Of a stretch of 64,000 bases of DNA, positions 1 through 11,300 are shown piece by piece (position 1 is the stretch's first letter; each line of letters starts with the position of its first letter). Both the position numbers and the translations under genes were made by a program. The notes under the pieces are model-generated. The model had not been told where the DNA came from, did not search any database, and saw only the letters and a list, made by a program, of their open reading frames with translations. The DNA lies in assembly GCF_037975245.1 (NCBI RefSeq), contig NC_092563.1, forward strand, positions 3,975,001 through 4,039,000. Direction: 5' to 3'. Source of the stretch: Apostichopus japonicus (taxonomy: Eukaryota; Echinodermata; Holothuroidea; Aspidochirotida; Stichopodidae).

Positions 1-1123
1 GAGTAATAAGTCTAAGACAAGACGACCAGTGAGTGCTCAACATTTGAAGAAAGCTGATGCTCAACGAGCAAGACCGAGAAGTGCAGGTAAATAATTTGCA
101 GGGTGATGTTTTATCATACTTTGTTAAAACATTGTTAAAAATATATAGTTCCAGTGTGATGTGATTTTGGATTTGTTACAAATCTTCAGACTGTCTTGTT
201 TACAATGGAGCATCAAACAACGATATCTTCCAGATGTAAGCAGAAGTTTAGCTTCAGCTGTCTGGTTAAATCGTCTTCATATTTATTATTGTATATAGAT
301 AATTTGTTTACGAGTCAGATTCTAGATAACCTCTCATTCAATACCCCTCCCCATTTTTTCTTCTTCTTATTGAAAATTAATGTACATGAATACATTTAGT
401 TTTTCAACTGTTCATCACTTCGTTAGATAAGTTCATTATTCTTCTTCAAATTAAATTTGAAAATTGAACAAGATGTGCTTGTTGTATACATTACATATCA
501 TTGTCTTTGCAAGTTAATTGCGACCCTGCTAAAACTGTAGATGTTAATTCAATGTCCAATATTCCAGCTTGCATCAAGTGTTCCGAATCAAATGTTGATT
601 TTAATACCATTCAAATTGTTTTCAGTAAACAACAGCCATTGAGGTTATTTGCAATGTCATTTTCAAGTCTAGAATTAGTTAAGAAAGGGCTTTAAAAAGA
701 TAATATCTCATATTTTTCATAAATGTTTCTTTGGTCTTAATTGTTAGTTTTGTTTGCTTTTTTTTCCATCCAGTTGTCAAAACAGCTATAAAAGGTGAAA
801 GACCCCTGAAATATGAAACCACACGTCCTCTCTCTGGGAAGACCAAATCTCAAAGAGATAGAGGGAAGTCTGATTCCCCAGCCACCAAGAGCAGATTAAC
901 AGAGCAAACTCATCCCAGACAAGAGTATGGAGAAGATGAATATTCATTAGACAGTAATGAAAATGAGGAAGAATCAGAGAGAGCTTGGAAGAAAGGTCCC
1001 ATCTCCATGGAGGACTCTGTGGCAGAGGAACTGAGAAATATTAAAAGAATGGAGGAGGATTTTAAGAAAACTACTAAATTATTACAACAGAAATTAGGAA
1101 TATCAAACACTGGTGCTGTATAA
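1..1123 (+). CDS. C-terminal two exons of an unrecognised, charged coiled-coil protein (5' end outside window)
   Basis: Two exons join in phase. Exon 1..86 (frame begins at base 2, ends phase 1 before GTAAAT) encodes a basic stretch with RPVSAQ and RPRSA. Exon 774..1123 follows a pyrimidine-rich acceptor (TTTTTCCATCCAG) and ends at a TAA. The product is rich in Lys, Arg, Glu and Ser; its last 45 residues (around SVAEELRNIKRMEEDF and LLQQKLGI) look like an amphipathic coiled coil. There is no membrane segment or catalytic motif. The RPxSA-type basic repeats and terminal coiled coil resemble cytoskeletal or centrosomal/ciliary proteins, but I do not recognise the family, so no function is assigned. 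The LTR element at 1335 begins 211 bp past the stop. Confidence 0.7.
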
Positions 1124-1189
1124 CATGATGTTTTTTTGAGTGGAGTGGTTGACTGTCAGGGGGTGAAACCACCATTTTTGTGCTGGGAG

Positions 1190-1334
1190 GATAAGATATT
1201 GTGTCTTCATAAGGAGGGTCTAGGGGGGTGGAAATTTGTTATTTGCCTGGATGCAAAATGGTGCTCTATGTTGAAACAGTGCTGAAGTTTTCTTTCTTTT
1301 GGCGGGGGGGGGGGGGGTAGTGGGGTTGGGGGTT
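1190..1334. repeat. Possible fragment of a dispersed repeat, upstream of the LTR element
   Basis: This stretch (GGTCTAGGGGGG, GGAAATTT, GATGCAAAATGGTG in order) has the same order of short words as 62650-62730 inside the TIR element at 62572-63475. A G-homopolymer follows at about 1304-1317. It is probably a decayed copy of that repeat into which, or beside which, the LTR element inserted. The similarity was judged by eye and is patchy. Confidence 0.35.
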
Positions 1335-1462
1335 TATCGTGTATGTAATCAAGACACGAAGACGTTCTTAAGATAACTGCACGTGTATTGCCTCTGGGTA
1401 TCGGTGATAACATATTAACAGATTAACATAAGGATGGCGCTATGCTAGTACAATATGTGACA
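1335..1462 (-). repeat. 3' LTR of the Ty3-type element
   Basis: Direct repeat identical to 5584-5711, flanked on the outside by GGGTT (1330-1334) and on the inside by the purine tract 1463-1470. Confidence 0.93.
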
Positions 1463-1640
1463 TCTCCCTTATCAAGGTGTGAATAATATAATATGTTGAA
1501 TGGTGATGAAATAGTTATGGTGACACGATATGGTAATAACAAAACTAAACTACAGAAGATTTAATGGTAAAAAGAAAACAAAGTATAGACTGTTAGTCTA
1601 TAAACAGATAAACTTCTAACTCAGCCACTACTGAACAACC

Positions 1641-4600
1641 TTAGTACTCTTCAATAAACCTTTTTGGTTTACTAATGACTCTACCCCTGGAACTGGTCCC
1701 CTGAAGCTGCTCCTGAGGGTTATCAGTGGGAGTTTCAAATGAGCTCAAATCATCTTCATTCACATTTTGAGGTAAGACAACATTTGCCTCTTTTGTCTTC
1801 ATCAAATGCCGCCTATTTCGCCTAAGGTCCCCGTTTGGACTTTCAATAATGAATGAATTTGGTTGTTTTGATTGACTAAGCACCTTGGCTGGATCCCAAG
1901 TGCCATTTGAATTTCTGACTCTGACTGTATCACCTGGATTCAGTGTTGAAAGAGGTTTTGTATTTCTGTCGTAATACAATTTCTGTTTGTTTTGTCGGTC
2001 TTGTAATTTGGCAATGACATTGTTGCCACTGTTTTGAATTTGTGGCTTGAGAAGTTGACTAGTGATTGGCAGTGTTGTTTTTAGCCTTCGACTCATTAAC
2101 AACTGTGCAGGAGATCCAAGATTATTGTCTATGGGAGTGTTTCTGTACTCCAAAAGACTTAAATGTGGATCCTTTTGGTCAGTTTTTGCTTTTTTGAGCA
2201 ATTTCTTGATTGTCTGTATGGCTCTTTCTGCCATCCCATTTGATTGTGGATAAGTAGGACTAGAGGTTGCATGATTGAACTGCCAGACTTGTGCAAAATG
2301 CTTAAACACCTGACTTGAAAATTGTGGCCCATTGTCCGACACCACTTTGTCCGGTATTCCATGTCTGGCAAATATAGCCTTTAGGCTATTGACTACACCT
2401 TCACTAGTTGTCTGTCTTAACTCAGAGACTTCTACAAACTTTGAATAATAGTCTACTACTAACAAGAATGTTTTGTTTTCCAGGTAAAACAAATCAGTTC
2501 CCACCGTCTCCCATGGCCTATTTGGTATTGGGTGAGGCTGAAGGGGTTCTTTGGCATTTGCGTTTTGGTACATCAAACATGTAGAACATTTTGAAACCAT
2601 GTCAACAATTTGACTCATCATTCTGGGCCAAAATACTACTTCCCTTCCCCTTCTTTTGCACCTTTCTATCCCCTGGTGACCTTCATGAATTTTGACCAAT
2701 GTTTCGTTTCTGAGGGAGGTGGGAACAATGAGTTTTTCACCCTTAAATAGCATATCTTCAGCAATATGTATTTCTTCTTTGTAATCCCAATACTCTTTTA
2801 TCTCATCAGGCACAGCTGATTTACTTGCTGGCCACCCTACTTCAGTGACCTCTTTGAGTTTTTGCAGGGTCAGATCTTTTCTAGTTTCATCAATAAACTG
2901 ATTTTTCTTTTGAACTGTCATTGGCAAGTTGGTCACCAATGTGTGGACTACAAGTTCAATTTCTTTGTCAAATTCATCATGTGTCTGATCTACCTCTAAA
3001 TAGGCCCTGGAGAGAGTATCAGCAATGTACATCTCTTTACCTGGTTTGTATTCAACCTTGAGATTATAACGTTGAACCCGCATCAACAATCTTTGAATTC
3101 TGGGAGGTGCTGACACAAGAGGTTTTCTCACTATAGCCTCAAGGGGCTTATGGTCAGATTCAACCAGAACCTCTTTGCCATAGATATATTGGTGGAATTT
3201 TTCACACCCGTACACGATGGCAAGCATTTCTTTTTCAATTTGTGCATACCCCTGTTGAGTCGGGGTCAATGACCTTGACGCATAAGCCACTGGATGTTCC
3301 TCTTGTAACAACACTGCTCCCAGTCCCTTCTGAGAAGCATCTACTGAAATTTTCACAGGTTTATCAATATCAAAATATCGAAGTACTGGTGCCTTTGTGG
3401 CGAGTTCTTTCAGTCTTTGAAAACATTGTTCTTGTTCAGTGTCCCAATGCCATTCAATTTCCTTTCTGAGCAGCACTCTTAGAGGTGCTGATTCTTGTGA
3501 CAGGTCTGGTAAAAATTTTCCCAGGTACTGTATCATACCTAAGAACCTCTCTAGATCCTTCCTAGATTTTGGTTTTGGGAGTTGAGTGACAGCCTCAATT
3601 TTGTCGGGGTCTGGCTTCATGCCATCTTTGGTTAGAATGTGGCCTATGTATTTGATTTCAGTTAGACCTATCTTGCATTTGTCTTTGTTCAATTTAAGGT
3701 TGTGATCCTTAGCTTTTTCAAGAACTTGACGCAATCTATTGTCATGTTCGGTGCGTGTTTTGCCCCACACCAAGATATCATCAATGTACGTGTGTACACC
3801 TTCTATGCCTTCAAATAGTTGGGCAACCGTTTTGTGGAATACCTCTGGTGCACTATGGATGCCAAATGGCAGCCTTAAAAATTTGTACCTTCCAAAGGGT
3901 GTGTTAAAAGTGCATAATTTGGCACTTTCCTGATCAAGGGGAATTTGCCAAAAGCCCTGGTTGGCATCAAGCACTGAGAAAAACTGGGCCCCAGTCAGGT
4001 TACTGGTAATTTCATCCACTGTTGGTAACTGAAAATGTTCCCTTTTTATGGCTTTATTAAGGTCCCGAGGATCTAGACAGATTCTTAACCTACCATTTGA
4101 TTTTTCAACAATGACTAGGGAATTGACCCAGTCAGTAGGACTTTCCACTTTTTCAATGATATTGTCCTTTTCCATTACATCTAGCTCTTTGCGCAGCTGT
4201 TTCCGTAAGGCAACTGGCACTTTTCTTGGTGGATGGACAATTGGCCTGGCTTCTGGATCCACTTCAATGTGATGCTCTTCCTGTAAACATCCTATCCCGG
4301 AGAACACATCTGCATAGTCCTCCAAACAAAGACTGTTGGTTTCATCCTCGGGTGTTTTGTCGCTTATGTCCATGACCCTTTGAATTAATCCAAATTTCTC
4401 ACAGCTTTGTAATCCCAGTATGGGTTGTGATTTCATATTTACCACCAGGAATTCTGTGTTGACGTTCTGTCCATTATGTTTGCACATCAACATGCATTTC
4501 CCTAAAACAGGAAGTGTTTCACCTGAATATGTTGAGAGTTTCACTCTGGTTTTGTGCAATGCTTTTCCATTTGCTGCTTTCTTGTAGAAGGAGAAAGGCA

Positions 4601-5552
4601 GAATGTTCGCCTGTGCTCCCGTGTCCATTTTGAACTGAACTTTTCGTTTTCCTACTGCCATATCGACCAGCCATTCATTGCCTGTTGTAATGTCATTAAT
4701 TGTATACACTGTGTCTAAAAACAGTTCCGTTTCACTTTCACTGGTACAGCTGTCCTCAATGACATTAACCCTTCTTTCAAAACGACAGCACTTTGCGAAA
4801 TGTCCAAACTTGTTGCAATTACTACAGTTTTTCCCATATGCCGGACATTCCCGTGGGCCATGTGTGGTAGCACACCTTTTACATTTGAATTGTTTTGGTT
4901 TATCACTGTCACGAGTAGGTCTAGTATAAGTAACAGTAGAGTTAGCATGGTTCTTGTTACCTTTATTCTGATAGTTCAAGGCAGCTGCATAACACATTTT
5001 TTCCTTTTCGGTGATTCCAAGATTTTTCACCTGTGTTTTAGACACTTCCGCCGCTCTACACATGTTTATCGCAGTGTCAAGTTTTATGTCTGGTTCCCGT
5101 AACATTCGTTCACGCAAACTGTCACTTCGAATACCACACACAATTCTATCGCGAATCAGGCTATCGTTCAAACCTCCGAACTCGCAAGTTGCGCTTTTGT
5201 TACGAAGGTCCGTGACATACTGGTCAATACTTTCATTTTCCTGTTGTTGTCGCGAGAAGAATTGGTGCCGTTCATACGTAATATTTTTTCTCGGGCTACA
5301 ATAGTCCTGAAACTTTTGTTTCAACACTTCCAGGTCGAATTTATCCGATTCCTTTTCGAACTTGAAGGAGTTATACACCTCGAGTGCACTTTCTCCTAAC
5401 ACATGTAGGAACAACGAGGCTTGGAGCTTAGAGTCCTTTTTATCACTCCCTGTAGCTAACAAATACAGCTCAAATCTCTGAATCCATTTTTTCCAATTCA
5501 CGGAAACGTTTCCTTCAAAACTTAAACCATCTGGCGGCTTTAACTGTTCCAT
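1641..5552 (-). CDS. Gag-Pol polyprotein of the Ty3-type retrotransposon
   Basis: One uninterrupted 1303-residue frame encodes gag and pol without a frameshift or stop. In order: a capsid-like gag region (about 1-215); two cysteine-rich knuckles (about 224-256, including CSNCNKFGHFAKC); an aspartic protease with MDTGAQANILP (about 309); reverse transcriptase with LDPRDLN, LPFG and catalytic YIDD (589-592); RNase H (SVDAS about 736, Asp800 in ESDHKPLE); and an integrase with the HHCC zinc site (H956, H959, C989, C992) and DDE triad (D1020, D1073, E1109, with 35 residues between the last two). Every hallmark residue is present, so the protein looks functional. By family knowledge the single gag-pol frame, domain order and echinoderm-like setting suggest the mag/SURL group; a tree of the RT domain would settle this. 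Confidence 0.97.
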   Translation of the reverse strand: MEQLKPPDGLSFEGNVSVNWKKWIQRFELYLLATGSDKKDSKLQASLFLHVLGESALEVYNSFKFEKESDKFDLEVLKQKFQDYCSPRKNITYERHQFFSRQQQENESIDQYVTDLRNKSATCEFGGLNDSLIRDRIVCGIRSDSLRERMLREPDIKLDTAINMCRAAEVSKTQVKNLGITEKEKMCYAAALNYQNKGNKNHANSTVTYTRPTRDSDKPKQFKCKRCATTHGPRECPAYGKNCSNCNKFGHFAKCCRFERRVNVIEDSCTSESETELFLDTVYTINDITTGNEWLVDMAVGKRKVQFKMDTGAQANILPFSFYKKAANGKALHKTRVKLSTYSGETLPVLGKCMLMCKHNGQNVNTEFLVVNMKSQPILGLQSCEKFGLIQRVMDISDKTPEDETNSLCLEDYADVFSGIGCLQEEHHIEVDPEARPIVHPPRKVPVALRKQLRKELDVMEKDNIIEKVESPTDWVNSLVIVEKSNGRLRICLDPRDLNKAIKREHFQLPTVDEITSNLTGAQFFSVLDANQGFWQIPLDQESAKLCTFNTPFGRYKFLRLPFGIHSAPEVFHKTVAQLFEGIEGVHTYIDDILVWGKTRTEHDNRLRQVLEKAKDHNLKLNKDKCKIGLTEIKYIGHILTKDGMKPDPDKIEAVTQLPKPKSRKDLERFLGMIQYLGKFLPDLSQESAPLRVLLRKEIEWHWDTEQEQCFQRLKELATKAPVLRYFDIDKPVKISVDASQKGLGAVLLQEEHPVAYASRSLTPTQQGYAQIEKEMLAIVYGCEKFHQYIYGKEVLVESDHKPLEAIVRKPLVSAPPRIQRLLMRVQRYNLKVEYKPGKEMYIADTLSRAYLEVDQTHDEFDKEIELVVHTLVTNLPMTVQKKNQFIDETRKDLTLQKLKEVTEVGWPASKSAVPDEIKEYWDYKEEIHIAEDMLFKGEKLIVPTSLRNETLVKIHEGHQGIERCKRRGREVVFWPRMMSQIVDMVSKCSTCLMYQNANAKEPLQPHPIPNRPWETVGTDLFYLENKTFLLVVDYYSKFVEVSELRQTTSEGVVNSLKAIFARHGIPDKVVSDNGPQFSSQVFKHFAQVWQFNHATSSPTYPQSNGMAERAIQTIKKLLKKAKTDQKDPHLSLLEYRNTPIDNNLGSPAQLLMSRRLKTTLPITSQLLKPQIQNSGNNVIAKLQDRQNKQKLYYDRNTKPLSTLNPGDTVRVRNSNGTWDPAKVLSQSKQPNSFIIESPNGDLRRNRRHLMKTKEANVVLPQNVNEDDLSSFETPTDNPQEQLQGTSSRGRVISKPKRFIEEY

Positions 5553-5583
5553 TTTGGCGTATTTGGTTCAATTTCTGACACCA

Positions 5584-5711
5584 TATCGTGTATGTAATCA
5601 AGACACGAAGACGTTCTTAAGATAACTGCACGTGTATTGCCTCTGGGTATCGGTGATAACATATTAACAGATTAACATAAGGATGGCGCTATGCTAGTAC
5701 AATATGTGACA
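5584..5711 (-). repeat. 5' LTR of the Ty3-type element
   Basis: Promoter-side LTR for minus-strand transcription. Identical to 1335-1462. It is followed internally by the leucine-type primer binding site and externally by the GGGTT target duplication (5712-5716). Confidence 0.93.
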
Positions 5712-5716
5712 GGGTT

Positions 5717-8345
5717 GACACGCTTGAAAATCTTTACATCTTACATAAGTTTATTGTTTATTCTGAGCTTAGCTGTTTGGCAATATATTCATGATTATAT
5801 CTATTTGACATCTTTTGTTCTAACGAATATTATTTCCATCTATGGATTAATGATAAACTCAGGACATTGTTTTGTTTTTTTCCATAGTAGTGAAACAATT
5901 TTACATGATATTTTTAGCAGTCAGCTTTGACCACAGTGGTATCCTTAATACATGTCAAAAACACCTTGAGAAATAAAAGTGTGCTAGTTTTATGAAACTG
6001 TGTTGCTCATTTCTAAAAATAAAAACTTATTTGATAGTTCATATGTTGTGTGAAATTGCAAAGTTATTTAGGGTAACAATACGATATAAAATGTTCACCC
6101 AGTTCTGGGGAGACAATAAACCTAACTGCTGGCAAAGCGCTATACACTAACATTAGGCAATGCAACCTAACTCAAGGCACTGACTTCATGATTAAATACT
6201 AAGTAATGGTACAGCCGCAAGTAGGAAACATGCGCCCGATTATAAAGTTCAAGCCGTGGTATTAAGTACTAAGGTCCTACCAAGGTTAATGGTGATGAAT
6301 GCTTGATTAATAAAAACCGTTCCTCCGAATATACAAGAGGTAGCTCCTGGTTGAAACGTTTAATACAAGTACTAACTACTAATAATAATTTGCTCTATGG
6401 CCAAGCATTTGTAGCATGCTGCCAAGTGGTATGCCAAAACTATTTATGCAAATGAGCACAGCCCTGGAAGTAAACAGCAAGTAGAGCTTTGGAACCGAAA
6501 AGGGTAAAACAAGCACTACAGTTACATCTCAGCAGCTGCGCAGCAACATTAACTGTCACCTCATAATGTTTTGTGTATCGTATCTGTGGTTTTGAAACAT
6601 AAAACCAAACTCCAGTCTACCGTTCTTTCAGTGCCTGAATGTTTGTAGGTTTAATAAATTTCGGAGGTAATGAACTACCATGCACTGGTTTGTTTCGGTG
6701 ATATTTTATTGCAATGCTACCCTGTACAAAAATTAGCCGCGAAAAGTTAAAGCTCCTGCACGCTTCCACTCTTTATCATTTAAACGCAAATGATAAACTA
6801 AAGAGTAATGCAGTGCTTATTTAATAACAGCTGCCATTCGTCGTAACAATTGTCATGTAACTCACTATTACAAACGATGAAAGCTCAATGGAAAAGATGT
6901 CGCTTTATCATTTAAATGTAAGGTATTTGTTACATGTCCCCGCTGAGTACGACTCGTTCAACTGTGGAGGGAATCCTGACGTGCTGGGAGAGTATTGCGC
7001 AATTGTCGTCGTGCAGTGTGCATGTAAACTACTGTCATACTGATAAAGCACAATCTGCTAAAAACTTCGAACGAAACAAGGTTTAACAATAACAGAATTG
7101 AGTTTCGTCCCTGCAGTGGTTCTTTTGAAGTAACAGTGTTCATCATTCGTCGGTAATTTAACCTGTCGAGGGGCTGAATACTTAGCAAGTAGGACAGCTA
7201 CAGCCTATAATCTTAGTGAGTCTTACTATCTTACTTTTCTTAGGCCTAACCTTTACTTTAGACTAGCACTAGTGGTAGTACTGCTCATGCTTAGACTAAG
7301 TAAAATTACGTACAGTAGGCTAGTCCTAAGTATAAATCATAACCTGACTTAGGCCTATCATGAGGACTTGATTGTACCCTTGGAGATTCCAACGATAGGC
7401 CAGTACTTAAAAGGTGTAGCCTTAGCATATGATATTGTGTACGAATTTAGTGTAACAACGCTTTCATTAGGCTATTTACAGAAGTCAATCCCAAGTCTGT
7501 GTCATTTCAATGCGCTATATCTATAAAGCTTGTGATACAATTATTTTGAGCACTTGCATTCCTTGAGCACTTGCACTCATTTGCATGTTCTTAACCTGAG
7601 GCCTACACAATAGAAGATACTTGATCACAGTTAACCGCAACATTCATCATTTGTGCAAGTTTTGCTACTGTTAGGACCGGCCTACAGAGTACGATCTTGA
7701 TAACGCACAGCACAGTGCTTATCACCTACACTGTAGATTTACTGCACTAATATGCACAGGCTATTGCCAAGATATTTTTATAACAAAAACCATATCAACA
7801 GTTGCTCTAAAGCAGGTCACTAGCTAAACTTGCTTTAGCCTTTTATGTCCTTAAAAATATTCTGCTGCAAACAGTCACATCGCCCATTTTCCTCACTGCT
7901 GGAGGAAGAACTTGTAAATATAAATGTAACTTAAGCTACAGTATGACTGCATATCCTTGAATAATTGGACCAACCTGTAATTTTGACCAATCAGGTCAAA
8001 TAAAGCATAGCAGCGTGTACACCATAAACATGTGTAAGACCATACCATTATCTGTTGGTGACAGTTTGGTAGGGAATTGGATAAAGTCTTTGCGATACTG
8101 GCATATTAAACAGACCATGATGCTTTGTGTATCTTTACTTTTCACACTGAGATTTCAAATACTGGTTAAAGGCTAAAGCAGCTACTGTAGAGATGATATA
8201 GAAAACTGGAACTGGAAAGTGTCAGCAAATGATCCACAGTCCACACCAAATGCTGCTGTCTCTTGGTTTATCAATAAATTCTAAAGGCATAATTAAGTAG
8301 TTTTCTTAATAATTGCCAGTTTTTTGCTCTTTTCCGCAGACCAAT
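5717..8345. other. Intergenic region between the LTR element and ORC6; no gene recognised
   Basis: I see no convincing exon here. Short frames lack splice signals and motifs. An AATAAA at 5972-5977 could be the original poly(A) signal of the plus-strand gene at 1-1123, in which case the LTR element sits in its 3' untranslated region. A pyrimidine-rich acceptor-like TTTTCCGCAG ends at 8340, six bases before the ORC6 start codon, so an untranslated first exon of ORC6 may lie in this region. Confidence 0.5.
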
Positions 8346-11300
8346 ATGTCACAGTTACAACATTTCCAGGATACTGCAAAGAAGATGGGAATTCTTTCCA
8401 ACTCGGTGTGCAGGTAATTAAAAAATCAGAATTGTTATGAACTGGGCACGGATGATATGGATTCCTTGGGATGAGTTTCAAACTTGTTTTGTGAGAAAAA
8501 GCGATTTAACCTGCTCTAGGGAATGCAGTTGTGCTCTGATACTATGATAGGTTCATGATGGGAAATGGGTTTGAAAGTTAATCCTAAGCTTGCCTTTCCT
8601 AGTTTGAAATCACAGGTTGCCTGAAGGTATTTATCAAGCTTGTTCCTGCTCATCAGCAGCTACAACTTTGTAACTATTCCTTTCTGTGGAAAGTCAAATA
8701 TTGTTTAATTGATAATGAAATTTATGTTGTTTATCATACAGAAGTACATGTCTTCTTTCGTCGTCTTTGAAAGTAAGTTCATATTGACAGCTGATGCAAG
8801 TGAGCATTGCTGAATAATTTGTAAAGAAATTAGGGCATACTTCTCTTCTTCTCAGCATGTCAATTGCATATTTTCAACCGTCACATTTCCAAGTTTATTA
8901 CGTACAGTGACGATGAAATTAACTGTTCTGTTTCTTCACTTCAACTCAAGCAGCTGCCTGAGTTTCCATTTGTATTTGTGCACATATATGCAGTATCTAA
9001 ATTGTTGCTCATTAATTGTCCTCTTTATGCAGGAGAGCCGTAGAGTTGGACCGTCTATGCCAAGTAAGGTGCTCCGGTGGTGGACTGGCGTCCCTTAGCT
9101 TCACTGGATCCTGTCGAACTGTTCTCTGTTTAGAGCTGGCAGCAACATCACAGGGAGAAAGATTTGATCAAGTATAAGCTAGTCTTTATGTTTCATTGCT
9201 TGTCAATCAGTTAATCCTGATAGGGATGTTTCCAGGAACAGATGTGGAATCAGGAGGTTGTACACCTGGTCACGCTCCCCTCTATTCAACCTTGTATAAA
9301 AATTCAAAAGTAGTTATAAACACTACACAATAATTTTAAATGCTATATATAACTGTCTAGAATTCTTGAGTACAGATTGTGGGGAGCACTGGTCAGAAAG
9401 CTTTTTACTCTGATTGCTGCAGCTTGGGGCAACCGAGGTTTGTGAGGACTGCTGAGCTGCTCAAGTACTTTTAATAACTTAGTTCTCGTACTTGTACTCG
9501 ATTTACAGTGCTTGCTAATTGCTCAGGACGTGTACTTACATCATAAATTAGTTATGTAAAACTGACGTTACGACAGGAAGTGCATAATTTTTTAATCGTT
9601 ATTTCGATCAATTGTAGTATTCGGTAGTACTCATACATATCTACAACAGCAGTGTCATACATGTAGCCTAGTGTATTACACTAACACTCTGTGTGTACCT
9701 GTCAGAATGTTGATTCCTGTACTGCCGTTTTTTATCATTCCAATATCGGGGAAGTTCTAACAATATTGAGACCTTCTGAATTTGCAAAACAATCAAAATC
9801 TAAGCAATGACCTCAAATTCAATTGTTTTATGACCATAAGGGAGTAGTTACCAATATAAGGTTCTCATGTACTCAGTAAATACTCATTTGAAAAGGCACT
9901 TGTACTCAGTTTCTTGTTGTATTTCGGACACTGGTACTCCATAGTCAAAGTGCTCGGGTAAAAGTACTTAAAGGCATTGAAGACTCGCCCCAAACCGCGT
10001 GGGGCCATCTGAAAAAGTTAACTTTCTGTTGCTTGCAAGTGACGTTTTGTACGTGTCGCTACAAAATGCACACAGTAATGAAACGTGATACCTTGTTATC
10101 TTTAGCTGGACCTGAGATGTCCATCGCTGTATTGTTTGTATACTGTGCTGTGGGTATTGACCGCAGCTGTATGTACTGACTGAACACTTGTGTCTAATTA
10201 CCGACGGTAGCAAGCTGTGTGTGTATTTTCTGGGATCGATGGTGGTGTTTATTAACACTTCTGTTACACCTCATTCGAAACTAGGTCAAATTACCGGCAT
10301 TAGACGTTAACTACAAAACTGTTAATTATGTTATTTTATGGTTACATAAATCCAAATAACTATTCATCATTTCTGATTTTAACACTAGTTATTTCATCCA
10401 GTTCAAAATTATATAGACAACTCCTGATTATTTTGTTCATTTCATTTGGATTGTAGAAGTTAGCAGTCAAATTATCAGGACTTACATCAACCAGTTACAA
10501 ATCATCTCTGCAAACGTTAAGACGACTGTTAGAATTAGAAGAAAGTTACTCATTGCGGGATATTGCTGTCAAGTTTGGCTGCTCAGAAGCAGTAACAAAA
10601 GCTCAGGAGATGCTAGCCAGGTAAATGTTTTTTTCTTCTAATGTTTGAAAGTGGAACATTGTTTCTGTCAAATATGCTAGGAAATACCAAAGTGACCAAC
10701 TGTTATCAGTTAAAATATTCTTTTAATGATATTGATAGCAATATTTGGTTTCGATGATAATCGTAACCTTTGTAGTCATGCAGGCGGATGAGTGTGTGTA
10801 TGTGTGTGGCACCTTGCTTGTAAACACGATATCTCCAGAAGAGAAGCTTGGACCAATCTCATATTTGGTGTGTAGGAGTACCAGATTGAGTAGTAGAAGC
10901 CTATTGTTTTGTGGGGAGGTCAAAGGTTATTTGGGGTCAAATTGTGAAACGTAAACATGATATCTCAAGAAGGAAAGCTTGGACCAATCTCATATTTAGT
11001 ATGTAGTTGTGACACATTGAGTTTAAGATCCCTTTTGTTTTGATGGAGGTCAAAGGTCATTTGGGGTCACCAGGAGTCAAATTGTGAAAACCTTGTGAAC
11101 ATGATATATCTCAAGAAGGGAAGCTTGGACCAATCTTTTATTTAGTATGTAGTTGTGTCACGTTAAGTACAAGAAGCGTATACTTTTCGGTGGAGGTCAA
11201 AGGTCATTTGGAGTCACCAGGGGTCAAATTTTGGAACCTTAATTTATGATCTACCGTATCTCCCACCAACCAGTCTGTTAGATAACATGTGCATTTCACC

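Larger units (their letters stand above)
1335..5711 (-). mobile_element. Complete Ty3-type (mag-like) LTR retrotransposon
   Basis: The element reads on the minus strand. Its LTRs (1335..1462 and 5584..5711) are 128 bp and identical by eye. The 5-bp sequence GGGTT lies directly outside both ends (1330-1334 and 5712-5716) as a target site duplication. Directly inside the 5' LTR (5583 downward) is TGGTGTCAGAAATTG, a primer binding site whose first nine bases match the 3' end of leucine tRNAs. Next to the 3' LTR is a purine run AAGGGAGA (1463-1470). A single 1303-codon gag-pol frame fills the interior. Identical LTRs plus an open frame indicate a very recent insertion. LTR ends read TG...TA rather than TG...CA, which is unusual. 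Confidence 0.95.
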
